Positions 28,072 through 38,178 of a stretch of 64,000 nt of DNA are shown one piece after another. The position numbers and the translations under genes were made by a program. A model generated the notes under the pieces. It ran no database searches. It was not told the DNA's origin and saw only the letters and a program-made list of their open reading frames with translations. Source of the DNA: Oscillospiraceae bacterium (GTDB lineage Bacteria > Bacillota > Clostridia > Oscillospirales > Ruminococcaceae). How positions within the stretch are numbered: position 1 is the stretch's first letter; each line of letters begins with the position of its first letter. The stretch lies in NCBI GenBank assembly GCA_017414435.1, contig JAFQMN010000009.1, forward strand, positions 1 to 64,000, given 5' to 3'.

Positions 28072-29034
28072 TTGATAGATATAGATAAAACAAATGTTAA
28101 GATTATAGATATGACCGACGATGGGACATATGGTAAGGTTGTAGTAGAACCTTTAGAGCGTGGTTTTGGAGTAACTTTAGGTAACAGTTTAAGGCGTGTA
28201 ATGCTATCGTCCCTAGCTGGTGCGGCGGTCACATCCATAAAAATAGAAGGGGTACAGCATGAATTTGCAACAATTCCTGGGGTAAAAGAAGATGTAGCAG
28301 AAATTGTGCTGAACATAAAGAACTTAAGATTTAAACTTTATGGTGCAGCACCCAAAAGAATATATATCGAAGCTCATGGCAAGGGCGAAGTCACTGCGGC
28401 AGATATAAAATATGATCCGGAAATTGATGTGTTAAATACAGAGCAGCATATAGCTACCCTTTCTGAAGATGCTTCGCTAGTTATGGAATTAACGGTAGGC
28501 GAAGGCAAAGGCTATGTTTCTGCCGAAAAGAACAAACAAGATGCGCAGCCAGAAATTGGCAGAATAGCAGTAGACAGTATTTATACACCAGTATTAAAAG
28601 TGAACTATTCAGTAGAAAACACACGTGTTGGGCAGATAACAGATTACGATAAATTGATTTTAGAAGCTTGGACAGATGGCAGTGTTTCTGCTAAAGAAGC
28701 GGTATCTATTGCGGCTAAAATATTAGTAGACCATTTGGAATTACTTATGGAACTTTCTAATATAGTTAGCGATAGATATAAACATCAGAGCAGTAGCAGC
28801 GAAAATAACGATAAAAACATTTTAGATATAACATTAGAAGAGATGAATTTATCTGTTAGAGCATTCAACTGTTTAAAACGTGTGGGCGTTAATAATTTAA
28901 AAGATTTATTAAAGATGTCGGAAGAAGAAATCTTAAAGATTAAGAATCTTGGTAAAAAATCGCTAAATGAAGTTATTTTAAAGGTAGAAGCTTTAGGATT
29001 TAAAATGTTTGATGACGATAAACAAGATTTATAA
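28072..29034 (+). CDS. rpoA: RNA polymerase subunit alpha
   Basis: 320 aa from a TTG start after AGGGAGGG. The N-terminal dimerisation domain has LERGFGVTLGNSLRRVMLSS. After a linker, the C-terminal domain has LEEMNLSVRAFNCLKRVGV and the helix-hairpin-helix ILKIKNLGKKSLNEV. Confidence 0.98.
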   Translation: MIDIDKTNVKIIDMTDDGTYGKVVVEPLERGFGVTLGNSLRRVMLSSLAGAAVTSIKIEGVQHEFATIPGVKEDVAEIVLNIKNLRFKLYGAAPKRIYIEAHGKGEVTAADIKYDPEIDVLNTEQHIATLSEDASLVMELTVGEGKGYVSAEKNKQDAQPEIGRIAVDSIYTPVLKVNYSVENTRVGQITDYDKLILEAWTDGSVSAKEAVSIAAKILVDHLELLMELSNIVSDRYKHQSSSSENNDKNILDITLEEMNLSVRAFNCLKRVGVNNLKDLLKMSEEEILKIKNLGKKSLNEVILKVEALGFKMFDDDKQDL

Positions 29035-29068
29035 GATTTCAGTTTAATTGCAAAGGAGAGTGAGTTTA

Positions 29069-29407
29069 ATGCCACAAAGAAAGCTAGGCAGAACCGCCGA
29101 CCATAGAAGAGCAATGATGAGAGGTATGGTAACATTTTTGCTTGAAAATGGTAAGATAGAAACAACAGTAACACGTGCAAAAGAACTTAGATCTGCAGTA
29201 GAAAAAATAATAACAGTAAGCAAAAATTCAGATCTACATTCTAAACGCAAAGTGTTTTCTTATGTAACAAAAGAATCAGTTGTTACTAAATTGTTCAATG
29301 AGATTGCCCCTAAATACGCAGATATTAAGGGTGGTTATACCAGAATAATAAAGCTAGGCCCCAGAAGAGGCGATGCTGCAGAAATGGCATTAATTGAACT
29401 AATATAA
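29069..29407 (+). CDS. rplQ: 50S ribosomal protein L17
   Basis: 112 aa from ATG 29069 (typical start [19 protein letters not shown]). Last gene of the operon. The ecfA/cbiO, truA, rplM and rpsI genes that often follow in Firmicutes are absent here. Confidence 0.97.
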   Translation: MPQRKLGRTADHRRAMMRGMVTFLLENGKIETTVTRAKELRSAVEKIITVSKNSDLHSKRKVFSYVTKESVVTKLFNEIAPKYADIKGGYTRIIKLGPRRGDAAEMALIELI

Positions 29408-29435
29408 CAGAGCATATACCATAAAATAAATAATA

Positions 29436-29466
29436 TAAACGCCCAGCTTGTCACGGGCGTTTTTTG
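29436..29466 (+). terminator. Terminator of the ribosomal protein operon
   Basis: AAACGCCC (29437-29443) pairs with GGGCGTTT (29454-29461) and is followed by six or more Ts. Confidence 0.9.
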
Positions 29467-29511
29467 CTTTATAAAACTAGCAAGCACAAAATACAATTTA
29501 TTAAAATATAC

Positions 29512-29540
29512 TTGTCAAAGTTAAAATAATATGGTATAAT
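29512..29540 (+). promoter_or_regulatory. Promoter of the GLUG-repeat gene
   Basis: TTGTCA (29512-29517), 17-base spacer, TATAAT (29535-29540), a near-consensus sigma-A promoter about 55 bases before the start codon. Confidence 0.75.
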
Positions 29541-29593
29541 TTAATATAATTATTAATATGTAAAACATATTTGCTTTTTTGGAGGGCAGCAAA

Positions 29594-31251
29594 ATGAGAC
29601 TAAAAACAATTATTAGAAATATCTTTTGGGGAATAGTGCTGGCAACTACGCTTGGCACGCAGGTTAATTTTGCAGCGGAAGACGGAACAAATATTATGGA
29701 TGAATCGGTAACGGAGCTTAAAAATGGCAGAGATATTACATTGCAGATGCAGATGGCTTATTAAAGCTTTCTAATTTGCAGGCAGCAAAAAAAGTAAAAG
29801 CCAACACAACTAGAGATGACTTAAAACTCAAACTTGATGAAACATACCAGGCCTATAGAAATGCCGAAGATACGAATGCGGAAGATAAGCCGGCAAAATG
29901 GGCAGCATTTTTAACAGCATTGGCAAACGCGCAAGAGAACATATTAACATATAATAATGGTGTATATATTTATCTTATCGCAGACATAGATATTTCTGGG
30001 GGGGGGTATGGGGATACGCAGCCAAACCATGGCAGTTTTAAACCAATTGGAAGCTTACCTGGGCAGGAGGAAGGCGAAGAAGCAGATGAAGCCGTTATGT
30101 TTAGATCAACATTCGATGGAAATGGGCATAAAATAACGGTAAAATTAGATAAAAGAATGAATGAAGGCACAAATTGTGTTGGGCTTTTTGGAGTTGTAGG
30201 AGATTTTGGTATAATTCGCAACCTGGGAGTCGAAGGCAGTGTAACCGCTATAGGTGGTGAAATGAATTTTGCAGGTGGTATAGCTGGAATTAGTGGTACG
30301 GTAAGTGGAAATTATGCAAGTTCATTAATAGAGAATTGTTATAGTACTTGCAATATAATAGCAGAGAACGCTATGGTAGGTGGCATATCCGGATATGGTA
30401 ATACAACCAGAAACTGCTATAACACAGGCAACTTAAAGGTAGAAGGTTCCATTGCTTATGCTGGAGGTGTAATTGCATACAGTTTAGGTGGCCCAATGGA
30501 GAATTGCTATAACACTGGCAATATAACAGTAAAAACCAGCTCAGCATACGTAGGGGGAACAGCTGGCTGTTGTTCTATTATTAAGAACTGCTTTAATATA
30601 GGAGACATAAATGTTAATTGTATGGAAGGCTGTAATGGCGGGGCATCTGGCGGAATAGCAGGATATGTAAACGACAGTTGCAGCAGTTGCTATAACGTGG
30701 GCGCCTTAAGTGTTAGTGGGAATACTGAGGAATTCTTTGTAGGTGGCATTGGAGGAATGGCGGGGGGCTCTATGAAAAGTTGCTACAATGTTGGGGCTAT
30801 AAAGGTAGAAGATGAGAATGCCCTTGTGGGCGGAATGTGTGGTGAAGTCGATGGAGATGCTACAATAGACAATTGTTATTGCCATAAAGGTACAGCGACA
30901 AAAATTGTGGGCGAAAAAGGGAACGGTACAGTTAAAAATTGCGGCTTTAAAATTATGCAACAAATTACAAATGGGAATATGGTTTCGGACCTAAACAGTA
31001 CACAGAGCAGTACGTTTAAATATGCTGGGAATTGCTTGCCGCCACTTTATTGGCAAACCGAAGATACCTATGTTAGAGTAAATGATGAATTAGGGAAAGT
31101 TTTGTGTGGTTTTGGCGGCGAAGATATATGGCGGTATAACAAAGCGAAAAATACACTTGCACATACGCTCAAGCCGAACCCGGGTTACAAAGTAGCAGGC
31201 ATTAAAGAAGGGGCCGATGGCATTAAATATGGAAGTTTTAAAATAGTGTGA
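29594..31251 (+). pseudogene. Secreted GLUG-motif repeat surface protein, frameshifted
   Basis: ATG 29594 follows GGAGG and opens a signal peptide (cleavage probably after QVNFA). That frame stops at 29764. A second frame, already open from 29722, carries the rest to 31251. Read through with a one-base correction near 29734 the joint gives ELKNGRD then YYIADADGLLKLSN, which is natural. The body has at least six repeats of the form NCYNTGNI...VGGI.G, the GLUG motif of cell-surface and adhesin-like proteins. Promoter, terminator and signal peptide are intact. The break may be a true mutation, phase variation or an assembly error. Confidence 0.8.
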
Positions 31252-31290
31252 ATTGTATCTAGTGCCCAGTAGCAAAAAATATTAAATATA

Positions 31291-31337
31291 ATCAACAATT
31301 GTTCCAAAAAAAGAGCGATTGTTGATTACTTTTTTTA
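31291..31337 (+). terminator. Terminator after the GLUG-repeat gene
   Basis: ATCAACAAT (31291-31299) pairs with ATTGTTGAT (31318-31326), followed by a seven-T run. Confidence 0.85.
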
Positions 31338-31341
31338 TCAC

Positions 31342-31370
31342 TTGCAAAAGGAAAGATTTTGTTATATAAT
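31342..31370 (+). promoter_or_regulatory. dnaN promoter
   Basis: TTGCAA (31342-31347), 17-base spacer, TATAAT (31365-31370). dnaN therefore has its own promoter and is not read from dnaA here. Confidence 0.8.
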
Positions 31371-31410
31371 GAAATAGAAAGTGAATTTAATTTAGGAGTG
31401 ATTTTAAATA

Positions 31411-32532
31411 ATGAAGTTTTCTTGCTTGAGTAACGAACTTTCTTCTGCACTGCTAAACACGTCAAAGGTGGTTGCTAACCGTTCCACTTTAGAGGTTATG
31501 GAAGGCATATTACTAGATGTTGAGCCAGATTCAATTTGTGTTGTGGGCTATAATTTCGACATAGCAATTACAACATCTATTTCTGCTAAGGTAGAAGAGG
31601 AGGGCAAATTAGTTTTAAGTGCCAAACTTTTTACAGAGATAATAAGACGTATGCCAGAAGGGGTTATTAATTTTGAATCAACGCAAGACTTGCATTTAAA
31701 AATAACCTGTAATAATATGGAATTTGATATTGTGGGTATGGAGGCGCAAACGTATCCAGATCTGCCGACTGTTGATACAGAGCATACAGTTAAAATGAAT
31801 GCAGAAAAGTTTAGAGATTTAGTTAGTAAAACTATTTATGCAGCTTCTACAGATGAAACCAAACTTATTTATACAGGTGCTTTAATTAATTTTGAAGCAC
31901 AAAAAATCACAATGGTTGCGTTAGATGGCTTTAGAATGGCAGTAAAAGAGATGGCAATAGAATCAGAGGTGGAGGCATCTGTTATCTGCCCTAGCAGATC
32001 GCTTCAAGAGGTAATAAGGCTTATTACAAATCCAGATCAAGAAATTTTAATAGATGTTTCTAATACATATATGATGTTTAGAGTTAATAACTATACTATT
32101 ATCGCTAAACTTTTAGAGGGCCGTTTTTTAGATTACAAAGCTACAATTACAAAGAAGTTTTCTACACAAATAGTAGTCAAAACTCAAGAAATTATAGAAA
32201 GTATTGAGCGCACAGCTGTAGTTGTTCAGAACAAGTTAAAAGCACCAATTATGCTCACCATAGAAGACAAAAAATTAAAAATGGCCTGCAGAAGTACTAC
32301 AGGTGCAGCAAGTGATGAAATTGCTTGCAGCACAAACGGAGAGCCGCTTGTTATTAGTTTTAACAGTAGGCTATTGCTAGAAGCACTGCGCGCTGCAAAT
32401 TGTGAAGAAGTAAATTTGAATTTCTCTGGCAGCCTAACACCAGCAATTATCCACTCTGCAGCAGCAGAAGATGACTTTTTATTTTTGGTTTTACCAGTGC
32501 GAAATTTAAATCAAGATACAGAATCAGAATAA
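31411..32532 (+). CDS. dnaN: DNA polymerase III sliding clamp (beta subunit)
   Basis: 373 aa, normal length for three clamp domains. Recognisable stretches are the N-terminal VANRSTLEVMEGILLDVE, YPDLPTVD, the ALDGFRMA block and the C-terminal FLVLPVRNL. The usual upstream neighbour dnaA is missing; a frameshifted surface-protein gene sits there instead. Confidence 0.97.
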   Translation: MKFSCLSNELSSALLNTSKVVANRSTLEVMEGILLDVEPDSICVVGYNFDIAITTSISAKVEEEGKLVLSAKLFTEIIRRMPEGVINFESTQDLHLKITCNNMEFDIVGMEAQTYPDLPTVDTEHTVKMNAEKFRDLVSKTIYAASTDETKLIYTGALINFEAQKITMVALDGFRMAVKEMAIESEVEASVICPSRSLQEVIRLITNPDQEILIDVSNTYMMFRVNNYTIIAKLLEGRFLDYKATITKKFSTQIVVKTQEIIESIERTAVVVQNKLKAPIMLTIEDKKLKMACRSTTGAASDEIACSTNGEPLVISFNSRLLLEALRAANCEEVNLNFSGSLTPAIIHSAAAEDDFLFLVLPVRNLNQDTESE

Positions 32533-32561
32533 CAATTAATGTAAAAACAGGAGGTGAAATT

Positions 32562-33197
32562 GTGGAGCAGCAGAACCAAACAACAGAACATGTACCGCTT
32601 TTCTCTGCTAAATATAAAATCACATTGCAAGATTTTATATCTTTTAACTGGCTAATTCAAAAAGATCAGATTGCAAAAAGAAAAAGCAGAATCACTAAAT
32701 ATTTGGTTTTAGTCTCTGTTTTAGGGCCCGTTTATTATGCAACAATGATAAGGAATCAAGACATATCAAAAATAAATATGAACGGCAATAATATACTAGC
32801 AATTTTAATAACTATCTGGTGTGTGGTATTTTTAGGCTTTATATATATTCGTTTTATCTTTAAAAGTCTTCTTAAACTTAGTTCTAAAAGAATGTATTAT
32901 AATGATGAATATTCCACAAATGAGGTGCAGTTAAAAATTTTTGAAGATGGCCTAGAAGAAATAGTTACAGAATCCAACTCTACCAAATTTCAGGATGTTG
33001 CCGAAGTTTATTTTAATAAAGAGATATATGCTGTTTTTAGCAAACAAAAACGTACATTTATAATTCCACAGAATGCAAACACACAATCAATAATTGAATT
33101 TTTAGATAAAAAATTGCAGAATGTTGTTCATAATTCAAAAGAAGAACAAACTCCAAGTAGTACAAAAGATATAATAAAAGAAATGTTAAAAAAATAA
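32562..33197 (+). CDS. YcxB-like membrane protein
   Basis: 211 aa from GTG after AGGAGGTG. Two TM segments (about residues 46-62 and 80-105) are followed by a cytoplasmic beta-rich domain with [10 protein letters not shown]...[11 protein letters not shown], the YcxB-like C-terminal pattern. Function unknown. Confidence 0.7.
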   Translation: MEQQNQTTEHVPLFSAKYKITLQDFISFNWLIQKDQIAKRKSRITKYLVLVSVLGPVYYATMIRNQDISKINMNGNNILAILITIWCVVFLGFIYIRFIFKSLLKLSSKRMYYNDEYSTNEVQLKIFEDGLEEIVTESNSTKFQDVAEVYFNKEIYAVFSKQKRTFIIPQNANTQSIIEFLDKKLQNVVHNSKEEQTPSSTKDIIKEMLKK

Positions 33198-33217
33198 AAC
33201 GAGGGATGGGTGAAAAT

Positions 33218-33466
33218 ATGAGCGATCATACAATAGCATTTTCGCTAGGCTTAGAACGGGAAGATGAGATCAAAAGCGTGTTAAAAGTGGTTTATGAGGC
33301 TTTGCAAGAGAAAGGCTATAACCCAATTAATCAACTGGTGGGTTATATTCTTTCAGAAGACCCAACATATATAACCACACACAACAACGCAAGAAGTTAC
33401 ATCAGAAAAATAGACCGTGACGAACTACTTCAAATAATTGTAAAAAACTATATTCAACGGTTATAA
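33218..33466 (+). CDS. IreB family regulatory phosphoprotein (UPF0297)
   Basis: 82 aa from ATG 33218. [30 protein letters not shown] and [12 protein letters not shown] (parts of one conserved protein) match IreB, which in Enterococcus is phosphorylated by kinase IreK and affects cephalosporin resistance. It is usually found with ruvX/yqgF next to alaS; here it stands alone. Confidence 0.93.
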   Translation: MSDHTIAFSLGLEREDEIKSVLKVVYEALQEKGYNPINQLVGYILSEDPTYITTHNNARSYIRKIDRDELLQIIVKNYIQRL

Positions 33467-33470
33467 TTAT

Positions 33471-33508
33471 ATTTTGCAGCATTGGTTCTATTCTAATGCT
33501 GCAAAATT
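33471..33508. terminator. Hairpin between ireB and cls
   Basis: ATTTTGCAGCATT (33471-33483) is complementary to AATGCTGCAAAAT (about 33495-33507). A short AT-rich tail follows; probable terminator for either direction. Confidence 0.55.
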
Positions 33509-33533
33509 TGTAGAGTAAAAGACCGGAGGGGCA

Positions 33534-35063
33534 ATGAAGAATATAATAAAAAAATTAAAAAAAATCACAACAACACGTTTTATGTGGTTGTGCATTTTAA
33601 TAATTTTGCAAATTGTGCTGTTTATAACAATGGCTTCAATTTTTAGCAGCAGAATTTCTATCGCACTCGAAGTTTTAAGCCTTGTAATTGCTGTGTGGAT
33701 TGTAAATGATAAGGCAACAGACACTCATAAACTAGCATGGGTGGTCCCTATTCTGGCATTTCCGTTAATAGGAGGGCTGTTTTATCTTATTTTTGGCCGC
33801 CAAAAGGTACCAAACAAAAAAAATATTAGGTTTTTAAAGCTTAAAAATGAACTGGTTATAAATAATAAAAAAGAAACCCCGGAACAGATAACTGAACTGC
33901 AAAAATTTGTTAGAGTAACTAACTTTTTAGAGGGTTACTCATTTAATCGATTTGCAAATACAAAAACTAAATATTTTGGTGAAGCAGAAGAAGCATTCAC
34001 AGAGATGTTACGCGCGCTAAAAACAGCTCAAAAATATATTTTTTTAGAATTTTTTATAGTTAACTTTGGCTATATGTGGAACGAGATACTAGATATTTTA
34101 AAAGAAAGAGCAGCGGCTGGAGTTGAGGTACGTTTAATTTATGATGATATTGGCTGTATAGACAGACTGCCTGCGAAATATTTTATGGAGCTCAAAAAGA
34201 GCGGAATTTTGTGCATTGTATTTAATAAAGCTTCACTATTTTTAAATTCATACCTCAATAGCCGCGATCATAGAAAGATTGTTGTTATAGATGGCAAAAT
34301 AGGGTTTGTTGGTGGTTTTAATGTTTCAGATGAATATATTAACAAGCTACCGAGGTTCGGTCATTGGAAGGATAGTGGAGTATATTTAGAGGGCGAGGTA
34401 GTCCAAAGCCTAACGGCAATGTTTTTACAGATGTGGAACTATGATAAAAAATATGATAGTAATTTTAAAGAGTATTTTAATTTAGAGCAAACTTATGAAA
34501 ATACGGCAGATAATGGTTTAGTGCAGCCATTTTGTAGCGGACCAGGTTCTTACCAAAGGCTTTATGAATATGTTTATTTAAATTTAATCTATAATGCTCA
34601 AAAAGAGGTTATTCTTTTTACACCATATTTTGTACCGAGCGGTGAATTTTTGGATGCTTGCAAAATAGCATCGCAAAGCGGGATATCGGTTAAAATAGTT
34701 TACCCTAAAGTCAACGATAAATGGTATATTAATTTACTTTCAAGGTCATATTTTAAACAATTAATTGAAGAAAACGTAGAAATTTATGAATATCTGCCGG
34801 GCTTTATTCATGCTAAATCTATGCTTGTAGATGGCATTGTGGGAGTGGTGGGCAGTGCTAATATAGATTACAGAAGTTTTTATTCTCAGTTTGAAGTGGG
34901 TGTGTTTATGTATAATACTCAGGCAATTGCAGAGTTAAAAACAGATTGTGATAATACTCTGCAACAATGCCATAGAATTACATTAGAAGAATGTGTGCGG
35001 CCTAGACGCTTAGGAGTTAGATTTTTAGCTTCACTTTTTAGACTATTTAGACCGCTGTTTTAA
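33534..35063 (+). CDS. cls: Cardiolipin synthase
   Basis: 509 aa with two N-terminal TM segments and two phospholipase D motifs: HRKIVVIDG with His246 and HAKSMLVDG with His426. It joins two phosphatidylglycerol molecules into cardiolipin at the membrane. Length and layout match bacterial ClsA. Confidence 0.95.
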   Translation: MKNIIKKLKKITTTRFMWLCILIILQIVLFITMASIFSSRISIALEVLSLVIAVWIVNDKATDTHKLAWVVPILAFPLIGGLFYLIFGRQKVPNKKNIRFLKLKNELVINNKKETPEQITELQKFVRVTNFLEGYSFNRFANTKTKYFGEAEEAFTEMLRALKTAQKYIFLEFFIVNFGYMWNEILDILKERAAAGVEVRLIYDDIGCIDRLPAKYFMELKKSGILCIVFNKASLFLNSYLNSRDHRKIVVIDGKIGFVGGFNVSDEYINKLPRFGHWKDSGVYLEGEVVQSLTAMFLQMWNYDKKYDSNFKEYFNLEQTYENTADNGLVQPFCSGPGSYQRLYEYVYLNLIYNAQKEVILFTPYFVPSGEFLDACKIASQSGISVKIVYPKVNDKWYINLLSRSYFKQLIEENVEIYEYLPGFIHAKSMLVDGIVGVVGSANIDYRSFYSQFEVGVFMYNTQAIAELKTDCDNTLQQCHRITLEECVRPRRLGVRFLASLFRLFRPLF

Positions 35064-35095
35064 AAGTATAATCAGAGGAGTTATATAAAAAGATT

Positions 35096-37486
35096 ATGAT
35101 AATAGCTGTTGCGGTAGAGAAGGTGTTATATAAAACAGACAGATTGTTTTATTATAACGTTCCACCGAATATAAAAATATGTTTAGGGCAAACAGTTCTA
35201 GTACCATTTGGTACCCAAAATATAATTAGACGAGCTTTTGTTTTTAAGATATTTGAAGATGAAAATAGAGTAGATCTTAAAGAAGTGTATAGCGCAGTTG
35301 AGAATGCATATGTGTTAACAGAGGAACAGATAAAAATTGCAATTTATATGGTGCAGAATTTATTTTGCACTTATTTTGAGGCATTAAATGTTATTACACC
35401 ATATGCACTTGCTGGCAAATTAAAAGTAGGTTTTGAATTAAATGCAGATGCAATTCAACCGCTTTTTTTGTTTAAAGCACAACTTTTAAAACTTGCCCAA
35501 AAACATGGTGGGGTAATGCCGGCTGAAGCATTAGCATTTTTAAGTAAAAAAGAGCAAAATGAACTGTGCCAAGCAGGGGTACTCACACGTAAAGTTTGGT
35601 TTGTAAAGAATTTAAAAGGCAGGCAAACCCTCTTTTTTAGTTTGAACAAAAATGGCTTTGCAAATTTAAATTTCACTTCAAAGCAGCAGCAGGTTTTAAT
35701 GCAGCTTAAAGATGAAGTTTGTTATACTAAAACAGAGCTAAAAGAAACTTTTAATATCTCAAACTACATGCTTGCAGAGCTCATTAAAAAGAAGGCACTA
35801 AAACGCAAGTATAAAACAGTTGAAATTGAAGAGGGAAGGGAATTAAATTCGGATAATTTTAATACAAGCAGCTTGCAATTAACAAAAAATCAGCAATCTG
35901 TGCAAGAGGGTATAGCACAAAAAATAGACCAAGGAGGAGCAGGAGTTTCGTTATTATTTGGCATAACTGGCAGCGGCAAATCTGAAATATTTGTAAAGCT
36001 TACAGAAAAAGTAATAAAATCCGGCAAGTCAGTTTTAATTTTAGTGCCAGAAATTGGCTTAACAGTCCCAATGGCAGACCATTTTTCTAAATATTTTAAG
36101 GGTATTATTGCGGTACTGCACAGTGGGCTTAAAGCGAGTGAAAAGTTTTGTGAATGGCAGCGCATAAAGGATGGAACAGCCCACATTATAATCGGCACAA
36201 GAAGTGCAGTATTTGCCCCAATTTTAAACCTTGGCCTTATAATTGTGGATGAGGAACAGGATCAGTCATATCTTTCTGAGCGAAAACCACTTTATAGTGC
36301 TATAGAAGTCGCCAAATTTAGAGCGTTGTATAATAGCTGCCAATTAATTCTAGCATCGGCAACACCATCAATTACTAGTTTTTATAAAGCTAAAAATGGA
36401 GTATATAGCTTGTTTGAATTAAATAAGCGTTATAATAAAAATGAATTACCACACACAAAAATTGTTAATTTAGTTGACACAAATGAGCAAGAAGAAACTG
36501 TAATTATAGGTAACGTACTAAAAAATGAGCTGCAAGCCAATTTAAATAAAGGGGAACAAAGTATAGTTTTAATTGGCAGACGTGGTTATAGCACATCAGT
36601 TAGGTGCCGTGGCTGTGGCAGTGTAGCAATGTGCCCTAATTGCGATATCGGGCTTGTTTATCATAAATCAAATAAAACATTGCGCTGCCATTATTGTAGC
36701 TACACAACAGATGCAAGAGATGTATGCTCAGTTTGCGGTAGCAATTTTATAGAATATAATGGTTTTGGAATAGAAAAGGTAGAGGCACAGTTAAAGCAGC
36801 TAGATGGGGCAAGAACCCTTCGCATGGATTCAGATGTAATAACATCTAGTGTGGTTTTTAAACAGAAATTAAAAGCTTTTATTAATAACGAGTATAATAT
36901 AATGGTTGGCACACAAATTGTTGCTAAGGGCCTGAATTTTAATAATGTTACTTTGGTCGGTGTCGTCGGTATAGACCAAAGCCTTTATTGTAGTGACTTT
37001 AGAGGGCACGAACAAGCATTTGCACTTTTAACTCAAGTAATTGGCCGGGCTGGCAGGTTTAATAAGCTGGGTAGGGCAGTTGTTCAAACAAGAAGTGCGG
37101 ATAATGAATTGTTCACTTTTGTTAAAAAGAATAATTACCAAGCTTTTTTTGAGCAAGAGATAGCGGTTAGAAGCAGCTTAAACTTACCACCAGTGGGGAA
37201 TTTAATTATTATTGGTTTTGTGGGCAAAGATGCGAAATCTACTCTTAATTGTGCCGAAAGCTTTTTTAAAATTTTAAAAGACAAATTTAATATTATTTGC
37301 CAGCCACCAACACCGGCGAATCAACCCAAGCTAAATGGGAATTATCGGTTCAAAATCATGATCTTTAATAAAAACAATACGGAATTCCGCAATAGATTAC
37401 GTAGAGCTTTAAAACAATATTTAAATAATTCATTATCAAGGAGTGTGCGTACGTTTGTAGATGTAAATATAGCTTCAAATTTTTAA
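35096..37486 (+). CDS. priA: Primosomal protein N' (replication restart helicase PriA)
   Basis: 796 aa. N-terminal DNA-binding region; Walker A GITGSGKSE; DEEQD box; a zinc domain with four Cys pairs (CRGCGS, CPNC, CHYC, CSVCGS); helicase motif VIGRAGRF. It reloads the replisome at stalled forks. It lies 33 bases after cls. Confidence 0.96.
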   Translation: MIIAVAVEKVLYKTDRLFYYNVPPNIKICLGQTVLVPFGTQNIIRRAFVFKIFEDENRVDLKEVYSAVENAYVLTEEQIKIAIYMVQNLFCTYFEALNVITPYALAGKLKVGFELNADAIQPLFLFKAQLLKLAQKHGGVMPAEALAFLSKKEQNELCQAGVLTRKVWFVKNLKGRQTLFFSLNKNGFANLNFTSKQQQVLMQLKDEVCYTKTELKETFNISNYMLAELIKKKALKRKYKTVEIEEGRELNSDNFNTSSLQLTKNQQSVQEGIAQKIDQGGAGVSLLFGITGSGKSEIFVKLTEKVIKSGKSVLILVPEIGLTVPMADHFSKYFKGIIAVLHSGLKASEKFCEWQRIKDGTAHIIIGTRSAVFAPILNLGLIIVDEEQDQSYLSERKPLYSAIEVAKFRALYNSCQLILASATPSITSFYKAKNGVYSLFELNKRYNKNELPHTKIVNLVDTNEQEETVIIGNVLKNELQANLNKGEQSIVLIGRRGYSTSVRCRGCGSVAMCPNCDIGLVYHKSNKTLRCHYCSYTTDARDVCSVCGSNFIEYNGFGIEKVEAQLKQLDGARTLRMDSDVITSSVVFKQKLKAFINNEYNIMVGTQIVAKGLNFNNVTLVGVVGIDQSLYCSDFRGHEQAFALLTQVIGRAGRFNKLGRAVVQTRSADNELFTFVKKNNYQAFFEQEIAVRSSLNLPPVGNLIIIGFVGKDAKSTLNCAESFFKILKDKFNIICQPPTPANQPKLNGNYRFKIMIFNKNNTEFRNRLRRALKQYLNNSLSRSVRTFVDVNIASNF

Positions 37487-37518
37487 AAATAATAACCCAT
37501 AAAAAATTTAAAATATAC

Positions 37519-37547
37519 TTGACTTTAAATAAATTATCTGCTATACT
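37519..37547 (+). promoter_or_regulatory. Promoter of tRNA-Leu
   Basis: TTGACT (37519-37524), 17-base spacer, TATACT (37542-37547), 12 bases before the tRNA. Confidence 0.8.
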
Positions 37548-37558
37548 AGCTAATAGCT

Positions 37559-37647
37559 GCCGGAATGGCGAAATTGGCAGACGCACGGGACTTAAAATCC
37601 CGGGAACTTAACCGTTCGTGCCGGTTCAAGTCCGGCTTCCGGCACCA
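37559..37647 (+). tRNA. tRNA-Leu (anticodon TAA)
   Basis: 89-nt class II tRNA with a long variable arm. The acceptor GCCGGAA (37559-37565) pairs with TTCCGGC (37637-37643), followed by A and encoded CCA. The anticodon loop CTTAAAA reads TAA, leucine. Confidence 0.96.
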
Positions 37648-37680
37648 AATATTTCCTTTATATTCATTTTCAAGTCTCCA

Positions 37681-37718
37681 AAAACATCCACCATAATAAT
37701 TGGTGGATGTTTTTTTAA
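37681..37718 (+). terminator. Terminator of tRNA-Leu
   Basis: AAACATCCACCA pairs with TGGTGGATGTTT around a short AT loop, then a seven-T run. Confidence 0.88.
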
Positions 37719-37737
37719 TATAAAATTGCTATAAATT

Positions 37738-37777
37738 AAAAATAATCATCTCCTCAACTTAAGGCTGAGGAGATGAT
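37738..37777 (-). terminator. Terminator of the minus-strand hsp20 region
   Basis: ATCATCTCCTCA (37745-37756) pairs with TGAGGAGATGAT (37765-37776). On the minus strand the stem is followed by a T-rich tail, so it fits the end of the transcript containing the gene at 37802-38161. Confidence 0.75.
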
Positions 37778-37801
37778 TTATATGTATTTCCATCTGCAAA
37801 G

Positions 37802-38161
37802 TCAATTTTCAGATGTTCTGTTTGGGTTTTTATCTTTCTTTTTCCAAAATACAGGAATTAAATTAATTATAGTAAAAATTATAATAAGAATAAGTAGTGT
37901 CAGTATTTCGGACTTTAAATTAGTTTCTGTGTTAGTTAACCCAATAGAAATGCCAGACATAAACATAATAATATAGCCTATTGCTTCATCATTGCTGGGA
38001 GCATTTCTTTTTAAGGTCATAATAATACCACAAAGAAGAAGCATTATTGCAATAATTAACTTAGCAGGATTAGCAACATGTGAAAACAATATTGCTGCAA
38101 TAGAAACGGCAACGCATAAAATGCCAGTGAATAAACGGAATATTTTACTTTTATTTTTCAT
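37802..38161 (-). CDS. Small membrane protein of unknown function
   Basis: 119 aa with about four hydrophobic segments and a charged C-terminus (KKKDKNPNR). No motif recognised. It starts 17 bases after hsp20 on the same strand and probably shares its transcript. Confidence 0.65.
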   Translation of the reverse strand: MKNKSKIFRLFTGILCVAVSIAAILFSHVANPAKLIIAIMLLLCGIIMTLKRNAPSNDEAIGYIIMFMSGISIGLTNTETNLKSEILTLLILIIIFTIINLIPVFWKKKDKNPNRTSEN

Positions 38162-38178
38162 AACTACTCCAAAGTTAA

